Assembly: GCA_025363795.1 (NCBI GenBank)
Contig: JANYLE010000053.1
Span: 1 to 14,783, forward strand
From: Mariniphaga sp.
GTDB taxonomy: Bacteria > Bacteroidota > Bacteroidia > Bacteroidales > Prolixibacteraceae
Reading direction: 5' to 3'
Length of the DNA stretch: 14,783 bases
The notes under the pieces were generated by a model. That model had not been told where the DNA came from. It ran no database searches and worked only from the letters and a program-made list of their open reading frames with translations. Position numbers and translations under genes: made by a program. Of the stretch, positions 5,694-13,483 are shown in pieces (within the stretch, counting starts at the first letter, position 1; each line of letters starts with the position of its first letter).

Positions 5694-8492
5694 TTATTCC
5701 CTTTTCTGATCCTCCAGCCGATACTCTTTTTTCTCCTTTTCGTCTTTCATCATATCTTCCACATTGTCGATAAGAGGTGAGTTTTTCACAGCTTCCCAGT
5801 CAAATTTGACATCCATAGGCGTGAGTGCCTTAGCAGGATCAAAAATACGAAGATCGCTGCCTTCTGCCTGGTAAGGGGTGAAATCGGGCTGGTCGGTAAA
5901 CAAATCAGAAAAATCATTGGCTGCTGCATCGTATTGGTTCAGATAGGGAACACCCAAAATGTTCCAGAAGGTTTTAAAGATACTGCCAAAACTGTAATGA
6001 ACTTTTGAGACGTAGTTCTTCTTTGCATACGGGGAAATCACCATCAGAATACTCCGGTGTGCATCGACATGATCAACACCGTTCTGTGCATCATCTTCGG
6101 TAATGACAATCGCCATATCTTTCCAGTAAGGGGTGTGCGAAAGGTATTCAACGATTCGACCCACTGCGAGGTCATTATCGGCCATATAGCTTTCCTTGTA
6201 AGGATATCCCGCATTCGGTCGTTCATCTGCACCATGATCGTTGGGAATAATCACCGTTATAAACGATGGCATGATCTGTTTCCCTTTAATCCACTTTTGG
6301 TCAAATTCCTGCATAAACTGATGGATGCGAAACTGGTCAGGAATGGCAGTATTGTAAGTCGGGTACATTTTGGAGGTACGTGTAAACATAGGTAGCGGAA
6401 CCGGAAAATTCACGTAATGTTTTACACCTGTATATTTGTACGTTTCATCGTAATAGGCCGGTTCGAACATGATACTAAAGCCAAAGTTATAGAAATCAAC
6501 CTTGTTCCGTTCAAGATGTTCCCACATCGACCCTGCTTCGTTGTAATCTTCAGGATAGATAGCCCCAGCCGATCCGTTCATCCCCAGACTACCGGGCGCT
6601 TTCGATTTTGGGTCGTACTTTCGGTTACCGCCATAGCTGGCCGGAACAGAAGTTTCCACCCATTCATTGGGATAGGTATTCACCAACCAGCGATGGCCAT
6701 CGGCTGAAACATCCGAGTCGACATAGAAGTTATCGGCAATTGAGAATTGCGAAGCTAATTTCAGGTGATTGGTCATGATGTTTACATTCTCGACAGAATC
6801 CGTTTTCTTCCGGTTGGAAAAACTGACTCCTTTCCCGTAACGGGCAAGTAACGGATCACCGTCTCCCTTTTTTACCTGTCCAAAAACTTCGTCATAAGTA
6901 CGGTTCTCCTTCGAAATAAATACGATGTGCTTAATAGGGGAGGCCTTTTCACCGCCATAGATTGGAATGGGATTATTCCCTCGTGCTTTTTGAATATTGC
7001 TGTAATCGTCTATCTTAAAATTATTGCTGATCACTTTCTCTGTCAGTGTAACCAACTCTTCATCTGATGGGATGGGCATCACCGAAACCGTTCCTTTCAT
7101 CAAATTGCCGATATACGTCCCTTCAGGACTTACTTTGAAATCGCGTCCTCCATTTGGTCCGCTTCCAAAACCTTTGGCGTTGCTTACCACGAGCGTTTTA
7201 CCGTCAGGCGTAACTTTAAGTTTAGAGGGGAACCATCCTGATGGAATATGTCCTATCACTTTAAGGGTAGGAATATCGATTACTCCGACTGCATTAACTC
7301 CCGATTCGGCGACGTATAACCGTTTCTGATCGGGTGAAACTGTCAGTCCAAAAGGAATAACCCCACGAAAATGACTGACGGCTTTATGGATTTTAAGTGG
7401 AATTTCGGCCGCAATTGTATCGTGTATAATGTCAATAACAGAGATATTATCGTTGGTTCCATTACTTACAAAAACATACTGTGCTGTAACTGCCAGTGAA
7501 TTGGGACTTGCTCCCCCAACGGCCGGAATACCTTCGATGGATTCGCCAACCAGAATCCCCGTTTTTATTTTGGCTAATATCTCTGGTTTTAGCGGATTCT
7601 TTACCGAAACCGACCAGACTGAAAAAGATTCGGGAACATTTGGCTCCCCGAGACCGGGAATATCCAGCGAATCAATTCTTGTTCCTTTGATCATCTCCTT
7701 TGATCCGTATCCAAAAGGGGGGAAATCCAATGCTTTATTAATGGCTTTCTCTGCCTCAATATTTCCTAATTTGCTGTATTCAAACATTCCGACATTGGCC
7801 ACATAGACTTTGTCTTCGTTAGGCGAAAGGACAATCCCGAAAGGGTAACGACCGGTTTTAGCTGTTGAAATAACTTTCTTTTGATATGTATCAACAACAA
7901 TCATTCTGAAAAGCATCTGATCGACAGCATACAAGTATCGGCCATCTTTACTCAATGTCATATCGCCAATATAGCCATCGGGAGTACTAACGCCAGTTTC
8001 GGAGAGAGAGCAGTCAATAGAATCAAGTTTAGTGCCGTTATCTACCGAAAACAGGTAGATTTTATTTAGCTGACCCCCTGCAACATATACCACTTTATTA
8101 TCGGGAGAAATGGCTAATCCCATAAATACGGAAGCCAACACACCCTTGTCGGTTGCCGGACCCGGAGGAACCTGCATCACTGTAGGATTATCGGATTGAA
8201 AGTTTTTGACAATCGAGATCGAAATGGGTGACGTACCAGAGTTGGCTGTAACTGCCACTGTTCCGTCGGGGCTTAGCGTTAAGCCAAAAGGATGGGGGGC
8301 AACTGTAACGGACTTACCGTAAGGGGTAAGTAACCGGCCATTGGGAATCACCGTTTGTCCGGACTTGTTAATATGGGTAATCTGCCTACCTGAAGGTGAG
8401 GACAAGATGAATAAACCGCTTTCCGGTGTATGGCAGGAAGTGTAACTTAGCAGACTGACTATCAGAAAAATAAATTGAGTTCTATAGTTCAT
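5694..8492 (-). CDS. Bifunctional YncE-type beta-propeller / phosphoesterase lipoprotein
   Basis: A 932-residue protein from ATG 8492. The in-frame start 36 bp upstream would put a non-signal tail before the signal peptide. Lipobox YTSC gives lipidated Cys20. Residues about 25-480 are YVTN/YncE-like beta-propeller blades (repeats like GLTLSPDGTVAVTANSG and GLTVSPDQKRLYVAESG). Residues about 520-850 are a phosphoesterase of the PF04185/alkaline-phosphatase superfamily: ENRTYDEVFG (529-538), SADGHRW (596-602, whose Ser is the likely nucleophile), IPNDHG (749-754), and EDDAQNG with VDAHR (799-813) for metal and phosphate binding. Bacteroidota proteins with this layout are named YncE/alkaline phosphatase family proteins. 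It is probably at the cell surface or periplasm, hydrolysing a phosphoester that I cannot identify. The charged tail (EKEKKEYRLEDQKRE) is notable. Confidence 0.88.
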   Translation of the reverse strand: MNYRTQFIFLIVSLLSYTSCHTPESGLFILSSPSGRQITHINKSGQTVIPNGRLLTPYGKSVTVAPHPFGLTLSPDGTVAVTANSGTSPISISIVKNFQSDNPTVMQVPPGPATDKGVLASVFMGLAISPDNKVVYVAGGQLNKIYLFSVDNGTKLDSIDCSLSETGVSTPDGYIGDMTLSKDGRYLYAVDQMLFRMIVVDTYQKKVISTAKTGRYPFGIVLSPNEDKVYVANVGMFEYSKLGNIEAEKAINKALDFPPFGYGSKEMIKGTRIDSLDIPGLGEPNVPESFSVWSVSVKNPLKPEILAKIKTGILVGESIEGIPAVGGASPNSLAVTAQYVFVSNGTNDNISVIDIIHDTIAAEIPLKIHKAVSHFRGVIPFGLTVSPDQKRLYVAESGVNAVGVIDIPTLKVIGHIPSGWFPSKLKVTPDGKTLVVSNAKGFGSGPNGGRDFKVSPEGTYIGNLMKGTVSVMPIPSDEELVTLTEKVISNNFKIDDYSNIQKARGNNPIPIYGGEKASPIKHIVFISKENRTYDEVFGQVKKGDGDPLLARYGKGVSFSNRKKTDSVENVNIMTNHLKLASQFSIADNFYVDSDVSADGHRWLVNTYPNEWVETSVPASYGGNRKYDPKSKAPGSLGMNGSAGAIYPEDYNEAGSMWEHLERNKVDFYNFGFSIMFEPAYYDETYKYTGVKHYVNFPVPLPMFTRTSKMYPTYNTAIPDQFRIHQFMQEFDQKWIKGKQIMPSFITVIIPNDHGADERPNAGYPYKESYMADNDLAVGRIVEYLSHTPYWKDMAIVITEDDAQNGVDHVDAHRSILMVISPYAKKNYVSKVHYSFGSIFKTFWNILGVPYLNQYDAAANDFSDLFTDQPDFTPYQAEGSDLRIFDPAKALTPMDVKFDWEAVKNSPLIDNVEDMMKDEKEKKEYRLEDQKRE

Positions 8493-8566
8493 GGCACTTG
8501 AAATATTTTGAAAATAGATTACCAACAATACTACATTAAAAATTTCGGTTCGACTTGACTAAGCAG

Positions 8567-8632
8567 AAAAAAAATAACCACATTCGGGCACGTGGCAATT
8601 GAATACCATTTGTGACCCAATGTGGTTATTTT
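8567..8632 (-). terminator. Intrinsic terminator of the kinase gene
   Basis: A perfect 14-bp inverted repeat (8571-8584 and 8619-8632, AATGTGGTTATTTT and its complement) encloses a 34-nt loop that can itself pair in part. Read on the minus strand, the stem runs into eight T residues (complement of A 8567-8574). It starts 62 bp past the stop codon of the kinase gene and precedes the phosphoesterase gene, separating the two transcripts. Confidence 0.85.
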
Positions 8633-8693
8633 GAGGGAAACATAAACCAGTTTTATAAACAATGAACCTGTGAATCTATTTTTTTTGATCCGA

Positions 8694-9788
8694 TTAGCTT
8701 TCGCTGATCATTGCCTCCATCATTGCGCTATTCTCTTCCAACACCTCGAGATATCTGATCTGTGCCTTTGTCCGGACAAGGTTGTGTCCGGGGTAATCTG
8801 TTTTGTAATAAATATCATCATTGAGATAATCGGCCAGAAAACGCATGGCTTGCTCCCAGGCCATGTAACGGCACGAATAAGAGAGATGGTCGATCTCCAT
8901 TTGGGTGAGAAACGATTTGGCTTCGGATAAATATCCCTTTGCAAATGCCTCGAAAATTTCCTTGTTAAATGCGATCTTTTCCAGGTTGGGTTCGTCTTCG
9001 GGCGCTTTATTTCCGATTGTCCGGATAGCATCCCCAAAATCGTAAAGGGCTGAGCCCGGCATCACAGTATCAAGATCAATCACGCAAAGAGTTTTGTTAT
9101 CCTGATCAAACAGGATATTGTTGATTTTGGTATCGTTATGGGTAATCCTTAACGGAATGGTTTTGTCATTAAGCCATCGTTGCAAAGAGGTCATCTCGGC
9201 AGACCGGTCAAGTATTTTATTAATTAATACCTGGTTGTCTTTAACTCTCCCTGCGGCATCTTTATCGATTGCGACCTTGAAATCATTCAATCTTGAAAGA
9301 CCATTATGAAAATTGGGAATCGTTTCGATCAGTTTCTCACCGGGAAGATCGGCGAGCTGCAACTGGAAATGGCCAAAGGCACGGGCGGCGCTATAAGCCT
9401 GTTCTGGTTTTTGGATGTTCTCGACGCCATGACTATCAGCGATAAACAGAAATAGTGTCCAGAAATTTCCCTCCGCGTCATTTACAAATAGTTTACCGTC
9501 TTTGGCCGGAAAATAGGTCATCACTTTCCGGTTTATATCTTTTTCACCGGCTGCAATCAGCTTATTCCGAATATGATTGGTGGCGATCATGATATTATTC
9601 ATCATCCCAGGAACATCTTTGAAGATTTTATGATTTTTCCTTTGCAGGATGTAATCTGGCGCTTCTTCGGGCGAGGTTCTAATCAAATAAGTATCATTGA
9701 TATGGCCATTGCCAAATGGGACAAGTTCACTGATAATCAAGTCAATATTAAACTTGCTGATTAATTCGGAAAATATTGGGTTGTTCAT
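8694..9788 (-). CDS. nahK: N-acetylhexosamine 1-kinase-like (APH-fold) protein
   Basis: A 364-residue kinase of the aminoglycoside phosphotransferase fold. It matches my memory of Bifidobacterium longum NahK along most of its length: PFGNGHINDTYL (24-35), YILQRKNHKIF (46-56), the catalytic THNDTKINNILFD (216-228, with Asp219), the metal-binding VIDLDTVMPGSALYDFGD (236-253) and MRFLADYLNDDIYY (315-328). NahK phosphorylates GlcNAc or GalNAc at the anomeric C1 with ATP. The upstream gene encodes a sugar-1-phosphate nucleotidyltransferase, which would convert the product to an NDP-sugar, so the pair suggests amino-sugar salvage in the cytoplasm. A hairpin lies in the 73-bp gap between them. The exact sugar is uncertain; a general APH-family sugar kinase is the alternative. 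Confidence 0.83.
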   Translation of the reverse strand: MNNPIFSELISKFNIDLIISELVPFGNGHINDTYLIRTSPEEAPDYILQRKNHKIFKDVPGMMNNIMIATNHIRNKLIAAGEKDINRKVMTYFPAKDGKLFVNDAEGNFWTLFLFIADSHGVENIQKPEQAYSAARAFGHFQLQLADLPGEKLIETIPNFHNGLSRLNDFKVAIDKDAAGRVKDNQVLINKILDRSAEMTSLQRWLNDKTIPLRITHNDTKINNILFDQDNKTLCVIDLDTVMPGSALYDFGDAIRTIGNKAPEDEPNLEKIAFNKEIFEAFAKGYLSEAKSFLTQMEIDHLSYSCRYMAWEQAMRFLADYLNDDIYYKTDYPGHNLVRTKAQIRYLEVLEENSAMMEAMISES

Positions 9789-9813
9789 GATGCTGAGTTG
9801 TTAGTTGCAGTTT

Positions 9814-9846
9814 ATGAAAAAGGAAGGAACAATTGTCCCTTCCTTT
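9814..9846 (-). terminator. Intra-operon terminator-like hairpin (possible attenuator)
   Basis: AAAGGAAGG (9819-9827) and CCTTCCTTT (9838-9846) form a 9-bp stem that can extend inward past one mismatch. On the minus strand the stem is followed by further Ts (CCTTTTTC). It lies between the nucleotidyltransferase and kinase genes. Since no promoter is visible in the remaining leader of the kinase gene, partial read-through is the likeliest arrangement. Confidence 0.6.
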
Positions 9847-9861
9847 AAGTTATTTTGAAAT

Positions 9862-10761
9862 CTATACCCAAAGATTTTGCGGATAAGCACCTGATTCGAT
9901 CAGATCCTTTATTCGTTGTTGTACCATTGGTTTGTCTTCCTTGTATGTTACCCCAAACCATGGAGAATCACATTGTATAACCTTGGTGCGGATAGTCCCC
10001 TTAACTATATTGTCGTTGATCAACAGAGGGATATAATATTCAGATTTTAATTCATTGCCATGTTCAACAAGGAATTCGGCAAACCCTTCGTTGAGGTATT
10101 TAAAAACATTGGGTTTTAGTCCCCAGAAGTTCATCGAGACGGGAGTATTTTCCTCCAATTTGAAACGATCATCACCTTCATAGAAGAAAATGCCATCATC
10201 GTCACGTTTGATTTTTGTCCGTTCGACAACAGTTGTAAGGTATCCGCTTTCGTCTGTTTCGCAAACTCCGCGTGAAACCGATCCGAATTCCGAAAGGGTA
10301 TTTGCAACATTGTATCCTACCATTGAATACTCGTTTTCATCTGTTGATGAAGTGAGGAAATCGGCCATCACCTGATAGGCTTTGCTCCCATAAAAATCAT
10401 CTGCATTAATGACGGCCATTGGCTCGTGGACAGCTGTCTCTGCCATTAATGTCGCATGGCTTGTTCCCCATGGTTTTTCTCTGCCAGGGTGAAGAACCGA
10501 TCCTTCCGGTATCTTATCAAGCGATTGGTAAACATACTCGACATCAACCCGTCCCTTTAATTTAGGGTCAAATTGCGCTTTGAATGCATCTGCAAAATCG
10601 GTACGGATCACAAAGACAACTTTGCCAAATCCTGCCCTAATCGCGTCATAAAGCGAATAATCGATAATTGCCTCGCCGTTAGGTCCAACTGCATCGAGTT
10701 GTTTAAGACCACCATAACGGGTGCCCATTCCTGCAGCGAGTATAACTAAAGTTGGTTTCAT
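9862..10761 (-). CDS. Sugar-phosphate nucleotidyltransferase
   Basis: A 299-residue NTP-transferase-fold protein that joins a sugar 1-phosphate to a nucleotide. Visible motifs are the nucleotide-binding loop LAAGMGTRYGGLKQ (8-21, with Arg15 and Lys20), VGPNGEAIIDYS (25-36), KPWGTSHATLMA (96-107) and the metal-binding INADDFYG (118-125). It lacks the GlmU C-terminal hexapeptide domain, so it cannot acetylate. The downstream NahK-like kinase would supply N-acetylhexosamine 1-phosphate, making UDP-GlcNAc or UDP-GalNAc a plausible product; Glc-1-P or another hexose is not excluded. It has a strong promoter at 10814-10844 and is the first gene of a two-gene minus-strand unit. Confidence 0.85.
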   Translation of the reverse strand: MKPTLVILAAGMGTRYGGLKQLDAVGPNGEAIIDYSLYDAIRAGFGKVVFVIRTDFADAFKAQFDPKLKGRVDVEYVYQSLDKIPEGSVLHPGREKPWGTSHATLMAETAVHEPMAVINADDFYGSKAYQVMADFLTSSTDENEYSMVGYNVANTLSEFGSVSRGVCETDESGYLTTVVERTKIKRDDDGIFFYEGDDRFKLEENTPVSMNFWGLKPNVFKYLNEGFAEFLVEHGNELKSEYYIPLLINDNIVKGTIRTKVIQCDSPWFGVTYKEDKPMVQQRIKDLIESGAYPQNLWV

Positions 10762-10813
10762 AAATTATTTATTAATATTTTCAATTAATTGCCAAGTATG
10801 ATGAGATGGCGGG

Positions 10814-10844
10814 CAAAAATATCTAAAATTAGTTTTTAATCAAA
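10814..10844 (-). promoter_or_regulatory. Bacteroidota-type promoter of the nucleotidyltransferase-kinase unit
   Basis: On the minus strand TTTG (complement of CAAA 10841-10844), a 19-nt spacer and TATTTTTG (complement of 10814-10821) match the TTTG-N19-TAnnTTTG pattern fully. It lies about 52 nt before the ATG at 10761. The TTTG forms the last four bases of the preceding terminator stem. Confidence 0.72.
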
Positions 10845-10874
10845 GGCCTCTGCAATTGGTTGAAGAGGCCTTTG
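10841..10874 (-). terminator. Terminator hairpin after the gamma-carbonic-anhydrase-like gene
   Basis: CAAAGGCCTCT (10841-10851) and AGAGGCCTTTG (10864-10874) form a perfect 11-bp GC-containing stem with a 12-nt loop. It begins 30 bp past the stop codon of the minus-strand gene at 10905-11426. The following minus-strand bases are AT-rich (ATTAAAAACTAATTTT) rather than a pure T-run. Confidence 0.7.
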
Positions 10875-10904
10875 TCAGAGAGAATACTGTTAATAGGTTG
10901 TAAA

Positions 10905-11426
10905 TTAATCTGTTTCCTTGTACCAGCCTGCGTATTTATGGTAGTTATTTGCAATCCGGTTGATTTCGCCTTCTAGCAATTCCGGACTCACATCTTTTAT
11001 TTTTTTTGCCGGTGAACCAGCATAAACCGCACCTGATTCGATGATCGTTCCTTTTGTGACAATCGCACCTGCAGCGACAATTGAATTACTGTGAATTATC
11101 GCATCATCGAGAACTACTGCATTCATTCCGATCAAAACGTTGTCGTGAATGGTACAGCCATGAACAATCGCCCCGTGGGCAATTGAAACGTTGTTCCCAA
11201 TATTGGTAGGCGATTTCTCATAAGTGGCATGAATTACCGCATTGTCCTGAATATTAGTATTGTTGCCAATTTTAATATAATGGACATCGCCTCTAAGTAC
11301 TGCTCCGTACCAAATACTGCAATTATCACCAATCGTTATATCGCCAACTATCACAGCGTTTTCGGCAAGAAAACAATTCGTACCGAAAACAGGTGTTTTT
11401 CCGCGAAGTGATTTTATTATAGCCAT
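10905..11426 (-). CDS. Gamma-carbonic-anhydrase-like left-handed beta-helix protein
   Basis: A 173-residue protein made mostly of hexapeptide repeats (for example NAVIVGDITIGDN and NVLIGMNAVVLDDAIIHS), which fold into a left-handed beta-helix and trimerise. Three histidines at metal-ligand positions are present: His66 in NAVIHA, and His84 and His89 in SIAHGAIVHGC. RGD (45-47) and Asp61-Asn62 also match the YrdA/PaaY/Cam group. Many such proteins bind zinc or iron; only some hydrate CO2, so activity is not assured. A short C-terminal helix (LLEGEINRIANNYHKYAGWYK) ends it. It is divergent from korA, with a 216-bp shared upstream region. Confidence 0.87.
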   Translation of the reverse strand: MAIIKSLRGKTPVFGTNCFLAENAVIVGDITIGDNCSIWYGAVLRGDVHYIKIGNNTNIQDNAVIHATYEKSPTNIGNNVSIAHGAIVHGCTIHDNVLIGMNAVVLDDAIIHSNSIVAAGAIVTKGTIIESGAVYAGSPAKKIKDVSPELLEGEINRIANNYHKYAGWYKETD

Positions 11427-11453
11427 CCGTTAAATTTGTTTTAATTTGTACTC

Positions 11454-11461
11454 CAAAATTA
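11454..11461 (-). promoter_or_regulatory. Promoter -7 element of the gamma-carbonic-anhydrase-like gene
   Basis: On the minus strand TAATTTTG (complement of CAAAATTA) fully matches TAnnTTTG and lies 27 nt before the ATG at 11426, implying a short leader. No clear TTG is at the expected upstream distance, so this is only half of the usual pattern. Confidence 0.45.
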
Positions 11462-11572
11462 GTAATATGCAGCGAATTTTGCAGGATTAAGTCTGATTTG
11501 AATTCAGACAGCATTAAATTTTTGTTACCTGATAAATGAATATCATGCAATGTTGCGTATTTATGTGATGGA

Positions 11573-11606
11573 TTGACACTTTTTTGTCCGATAGTTTGTA
11601 TGTTTG
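11573..11606 (+). promoter_or_regulatory. Candidate korAB promoter
   Basis: TATGTTTG (11599-11606) fully matches TAnnTTTG and lies 36 nt before the korA ATG. The nearest good upstream element, TTGACA at 11573-11578, is 20 nt away counted from its end but 23 nt from its TTG, longer than usual. The element is likely but its upstream partner is uncertain. Confidence 0.4.
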
Positions 11607-11642
11607 TAAGTAAAATCGTGAATATATATTATTTTTATTACT

Positions 11643-13481
11643 ATGATTGAAACAAAGGTAATTGAACTGGAAGAAGTTGTCATTCGGTTTTCGGGCGACT
11701 CCGGGGATGGAATGCAATTAACCGGAGCGCTTTTTTCGGATACTTCGGCATTATTTGGAAACGATATCTCCACCTTTCCTGATTATCCATCAGAGATCAG
11801 GGCACCTCAGGGAACAGTAGCCGGGATATCCGGATTTCAGGTTCAATTTGGAACGAGTAAAATTACCACTCCTGGTGATTATGCCCATGTATTAGTCGCA
11901 ATGAATCCTGCTGCAATTAAAGCAAATTCAGGATGTATGCGTCCGGGAGGGACAATTTTCTACGATAGTGATAGCTTTACTCAAAAGAATTTCGACAAGG
12001 CAAAGTTAAAAACTGAAGATCCGTTTTCGGAATGTAATCTCGAAGATTATTTCAAGGTCGCAGTTCCGATTACCACACTTACAAAAGAAGCTTTAAAGGA
12101 TTTAGATATTGATAACAAGAGCATTCTGCGCAGCAAGAATATGTTTGCGCTGGGTTTGATTTGCTGGGTCTTCAGTAAACCACTTGATTATATTGAGGGA
12201 TTTATAAAAAGGAAATTTGCCAAAAGTGCAGCCATTGTTGAAACAAATCTTCGGGTTTTGCATGCTGGCTGGAACTATGGATTGACACTTGAGCATCTGA
12301 CTCCAAGGTATGTGGTTCATCCGGCGGAGATCGAAAAAGGAATTTACCGGAACATCAATGGAAATCTCGCTACAGCATGGGGCTTACTTGCTGCTGCACA
12401 TAAGGCGAATCTTGAGCTTTTTATTGGCTCATATCCAATCACCCCTGCTACTGATATTTTACAGGCATTGGCAGACAGAAAAGATCTTGGCGTAAAAAGT
12501 TTCCAGGCAGAAGATGAAATTGCAGGGATTTGCACGGCTATTGGTGCATCTTTTGCAGGAAAGCTGGCTGTCACTTCCACTTCCGGACCTGGTTTCGCGC
12601 TTAAATCTGAAGCCCTTGGCTTAAGTGTAATCGCAGAGTTACCATTGGTCGTTGTTAATGTACAACGTGGCGGGCCATCAACCGGACTGCCAACCAAAAC
12701 AGAACAATCGGATTTGCTTCAAACGCTTTATGGCCGTAACGGCGAATGCCCTTTAGTCGTAATTGCTGCTTCAACGCCTTCAGACTGTTTTCATTATGCC
12801 TTTATTTCGGCAAAAATTGCGCTTGAACGAATGGTTCCTGTGGTATTACTGACTGACGGATTTTTGGGAAATGGTTCTGAACCATGGAAAATTCCTTTAT
12901 TCAGTGAGTTGCCATCCATAACTCCCCGGATGGCTAAGGATCCGGAAAGCTTTAAGCCTTATGCCCGTGATGAAAAAACATTAGCCCGTGAATGGGCAAT
13001 TCCAGGAATGGCAGGTTTTCAGCACCTGATTGGCGGACTTGAAAAAGATGTCAGCGGTAACGTAAGTCACGACCCTGCAAATCATGAAAAGATGGTTAAG
13101 ATCCGCGAGGAGAAGGTAAACCGTGTTGTCGAAATGATTCCGGATATCGAAGTTTATGGTGATCAGCAAGGTGATTTATTGGTTATTGGCTGGGGCGGAA
13201 CCTTTGGATACGTGGAGAGTGCCGTTCGTGAAATGAGAATCAACGGTGCCAAAATAGGATTGGCTCATTTTAATTATATCCAACCATTACCTGGTAATAC
13301 AGCAGAAATCTTTGGCCGATTCAAAAAACTTGTGGTTTGCGAGTTGAATCTTGGCCAGTTTGCAAGCTATCTTCGTGATAAAGTCCCCGGGTTTGTTTAC
13401 CATCAGTACAATAAGGTACAGGGACTTCCGTTTACGAGTAAGGAATTGGTTGATAATTTTGAAAAGCTTCTGGAGGAATAG
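11643..13481 (+). CDS. korA: 2-oxoglutarate:ferredoxin oxidoreductase subunit alpha (gamma-alpha fusion)
   Basis: A 612-residue subunit of a thiamine-diphosphate oxidoreductase that turns a 2-oxoacid, CoA and oxidised ferredoxin into acyl-CoA, CO2 and reduced ferredoxin. Residues 1-190 are the gamma domain, opening with RFSGDSGDGMQLTG (15-28). From about 240 onward come the pyrimidine-binding alpha domain with GSYPITPATD (262-271), TSGPGFALKSEALGL (313-327) and VQRGGPSTGLPTKTEQSDL (340-358), then domain II to the end. The gamma-alpha fusion is typical of KorA in Bacteroidota. 2-oxoglutarate is the best substrate guess from overall pattern; other 2-oxoacids are possible. KorB starts 2 nt after the stop, preceded by GGAGG. 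Confidence 0.92.
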   Translation: MIETKVIELEEVVIRFSGDSGDGMQLTGALFSDTSALFGNDISTFPDYPSEIRAPQGTVAGISGFQVQFGTSKITTPGDYAHVLVAMNPAAIKANSGCMRPGGTIFYDSDSFTQKNFDKAKLKTEDPFSECNLEDYFKVAVPITTLTKEALKDLDIDNKSILRSKNMFALGLICWVFSKPLDYIEGFIKRKFAKSAAIVETNLRVLHAGWNYGLTLEHLTPRYVVHPAEIEKGIYRNINGNLATAWGLLAAAHKANLELFIGSYPITPATDILQALADRKDLGVKSFQAEDEIAGICTAIGASFAGKLAVTSTSGPGFALKSEALGLSVIAELPLVVVNVQRGGPSTGLPTKTEQSDLLQTLYGRNGECPLVVIAASTPSDCFHYAFISAKIALERMVPVVLLTDGFLGNGSEPWKIPLFSELPSITPRMAKDPESFKPYARDEKTLAREWAIPGMAGFQHLIGGLEKDVSGNVSHDPANHEKMVKIREEKVNRVVEMIPDIEVYGDQQGDLLVIGWGGTFGYVESAVREMRINGAKIGLAHFNYIQPLPGNTAEIFGRFKKLVVCELNLGQFASYLRDKVPGFVYHQYNKVQGLPFTSKELVDNFEKLLEE

Positions 13482-13483
13482 AA

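Noticed and set aside
5482..5709. 75-codon plus-strand open frame in the long intergenic gap
   Set aside because: No recognisable family or start signal, and it overlaps the 3' end of the phosphoesterase gene; most likely chance.
7429..7806. 125-codon plus-strand frame inside the propeller gene
   Set aside because: Antisense shadow of repeated propeller codons; no independent evidence.
8571..8632. The 14-bp inverted repeat as a mobile-element end or operator
   Set aside because: On the minus strand it is directly followed by eight Ts and sits just after a gene, which fits an intrinsic terminator better.
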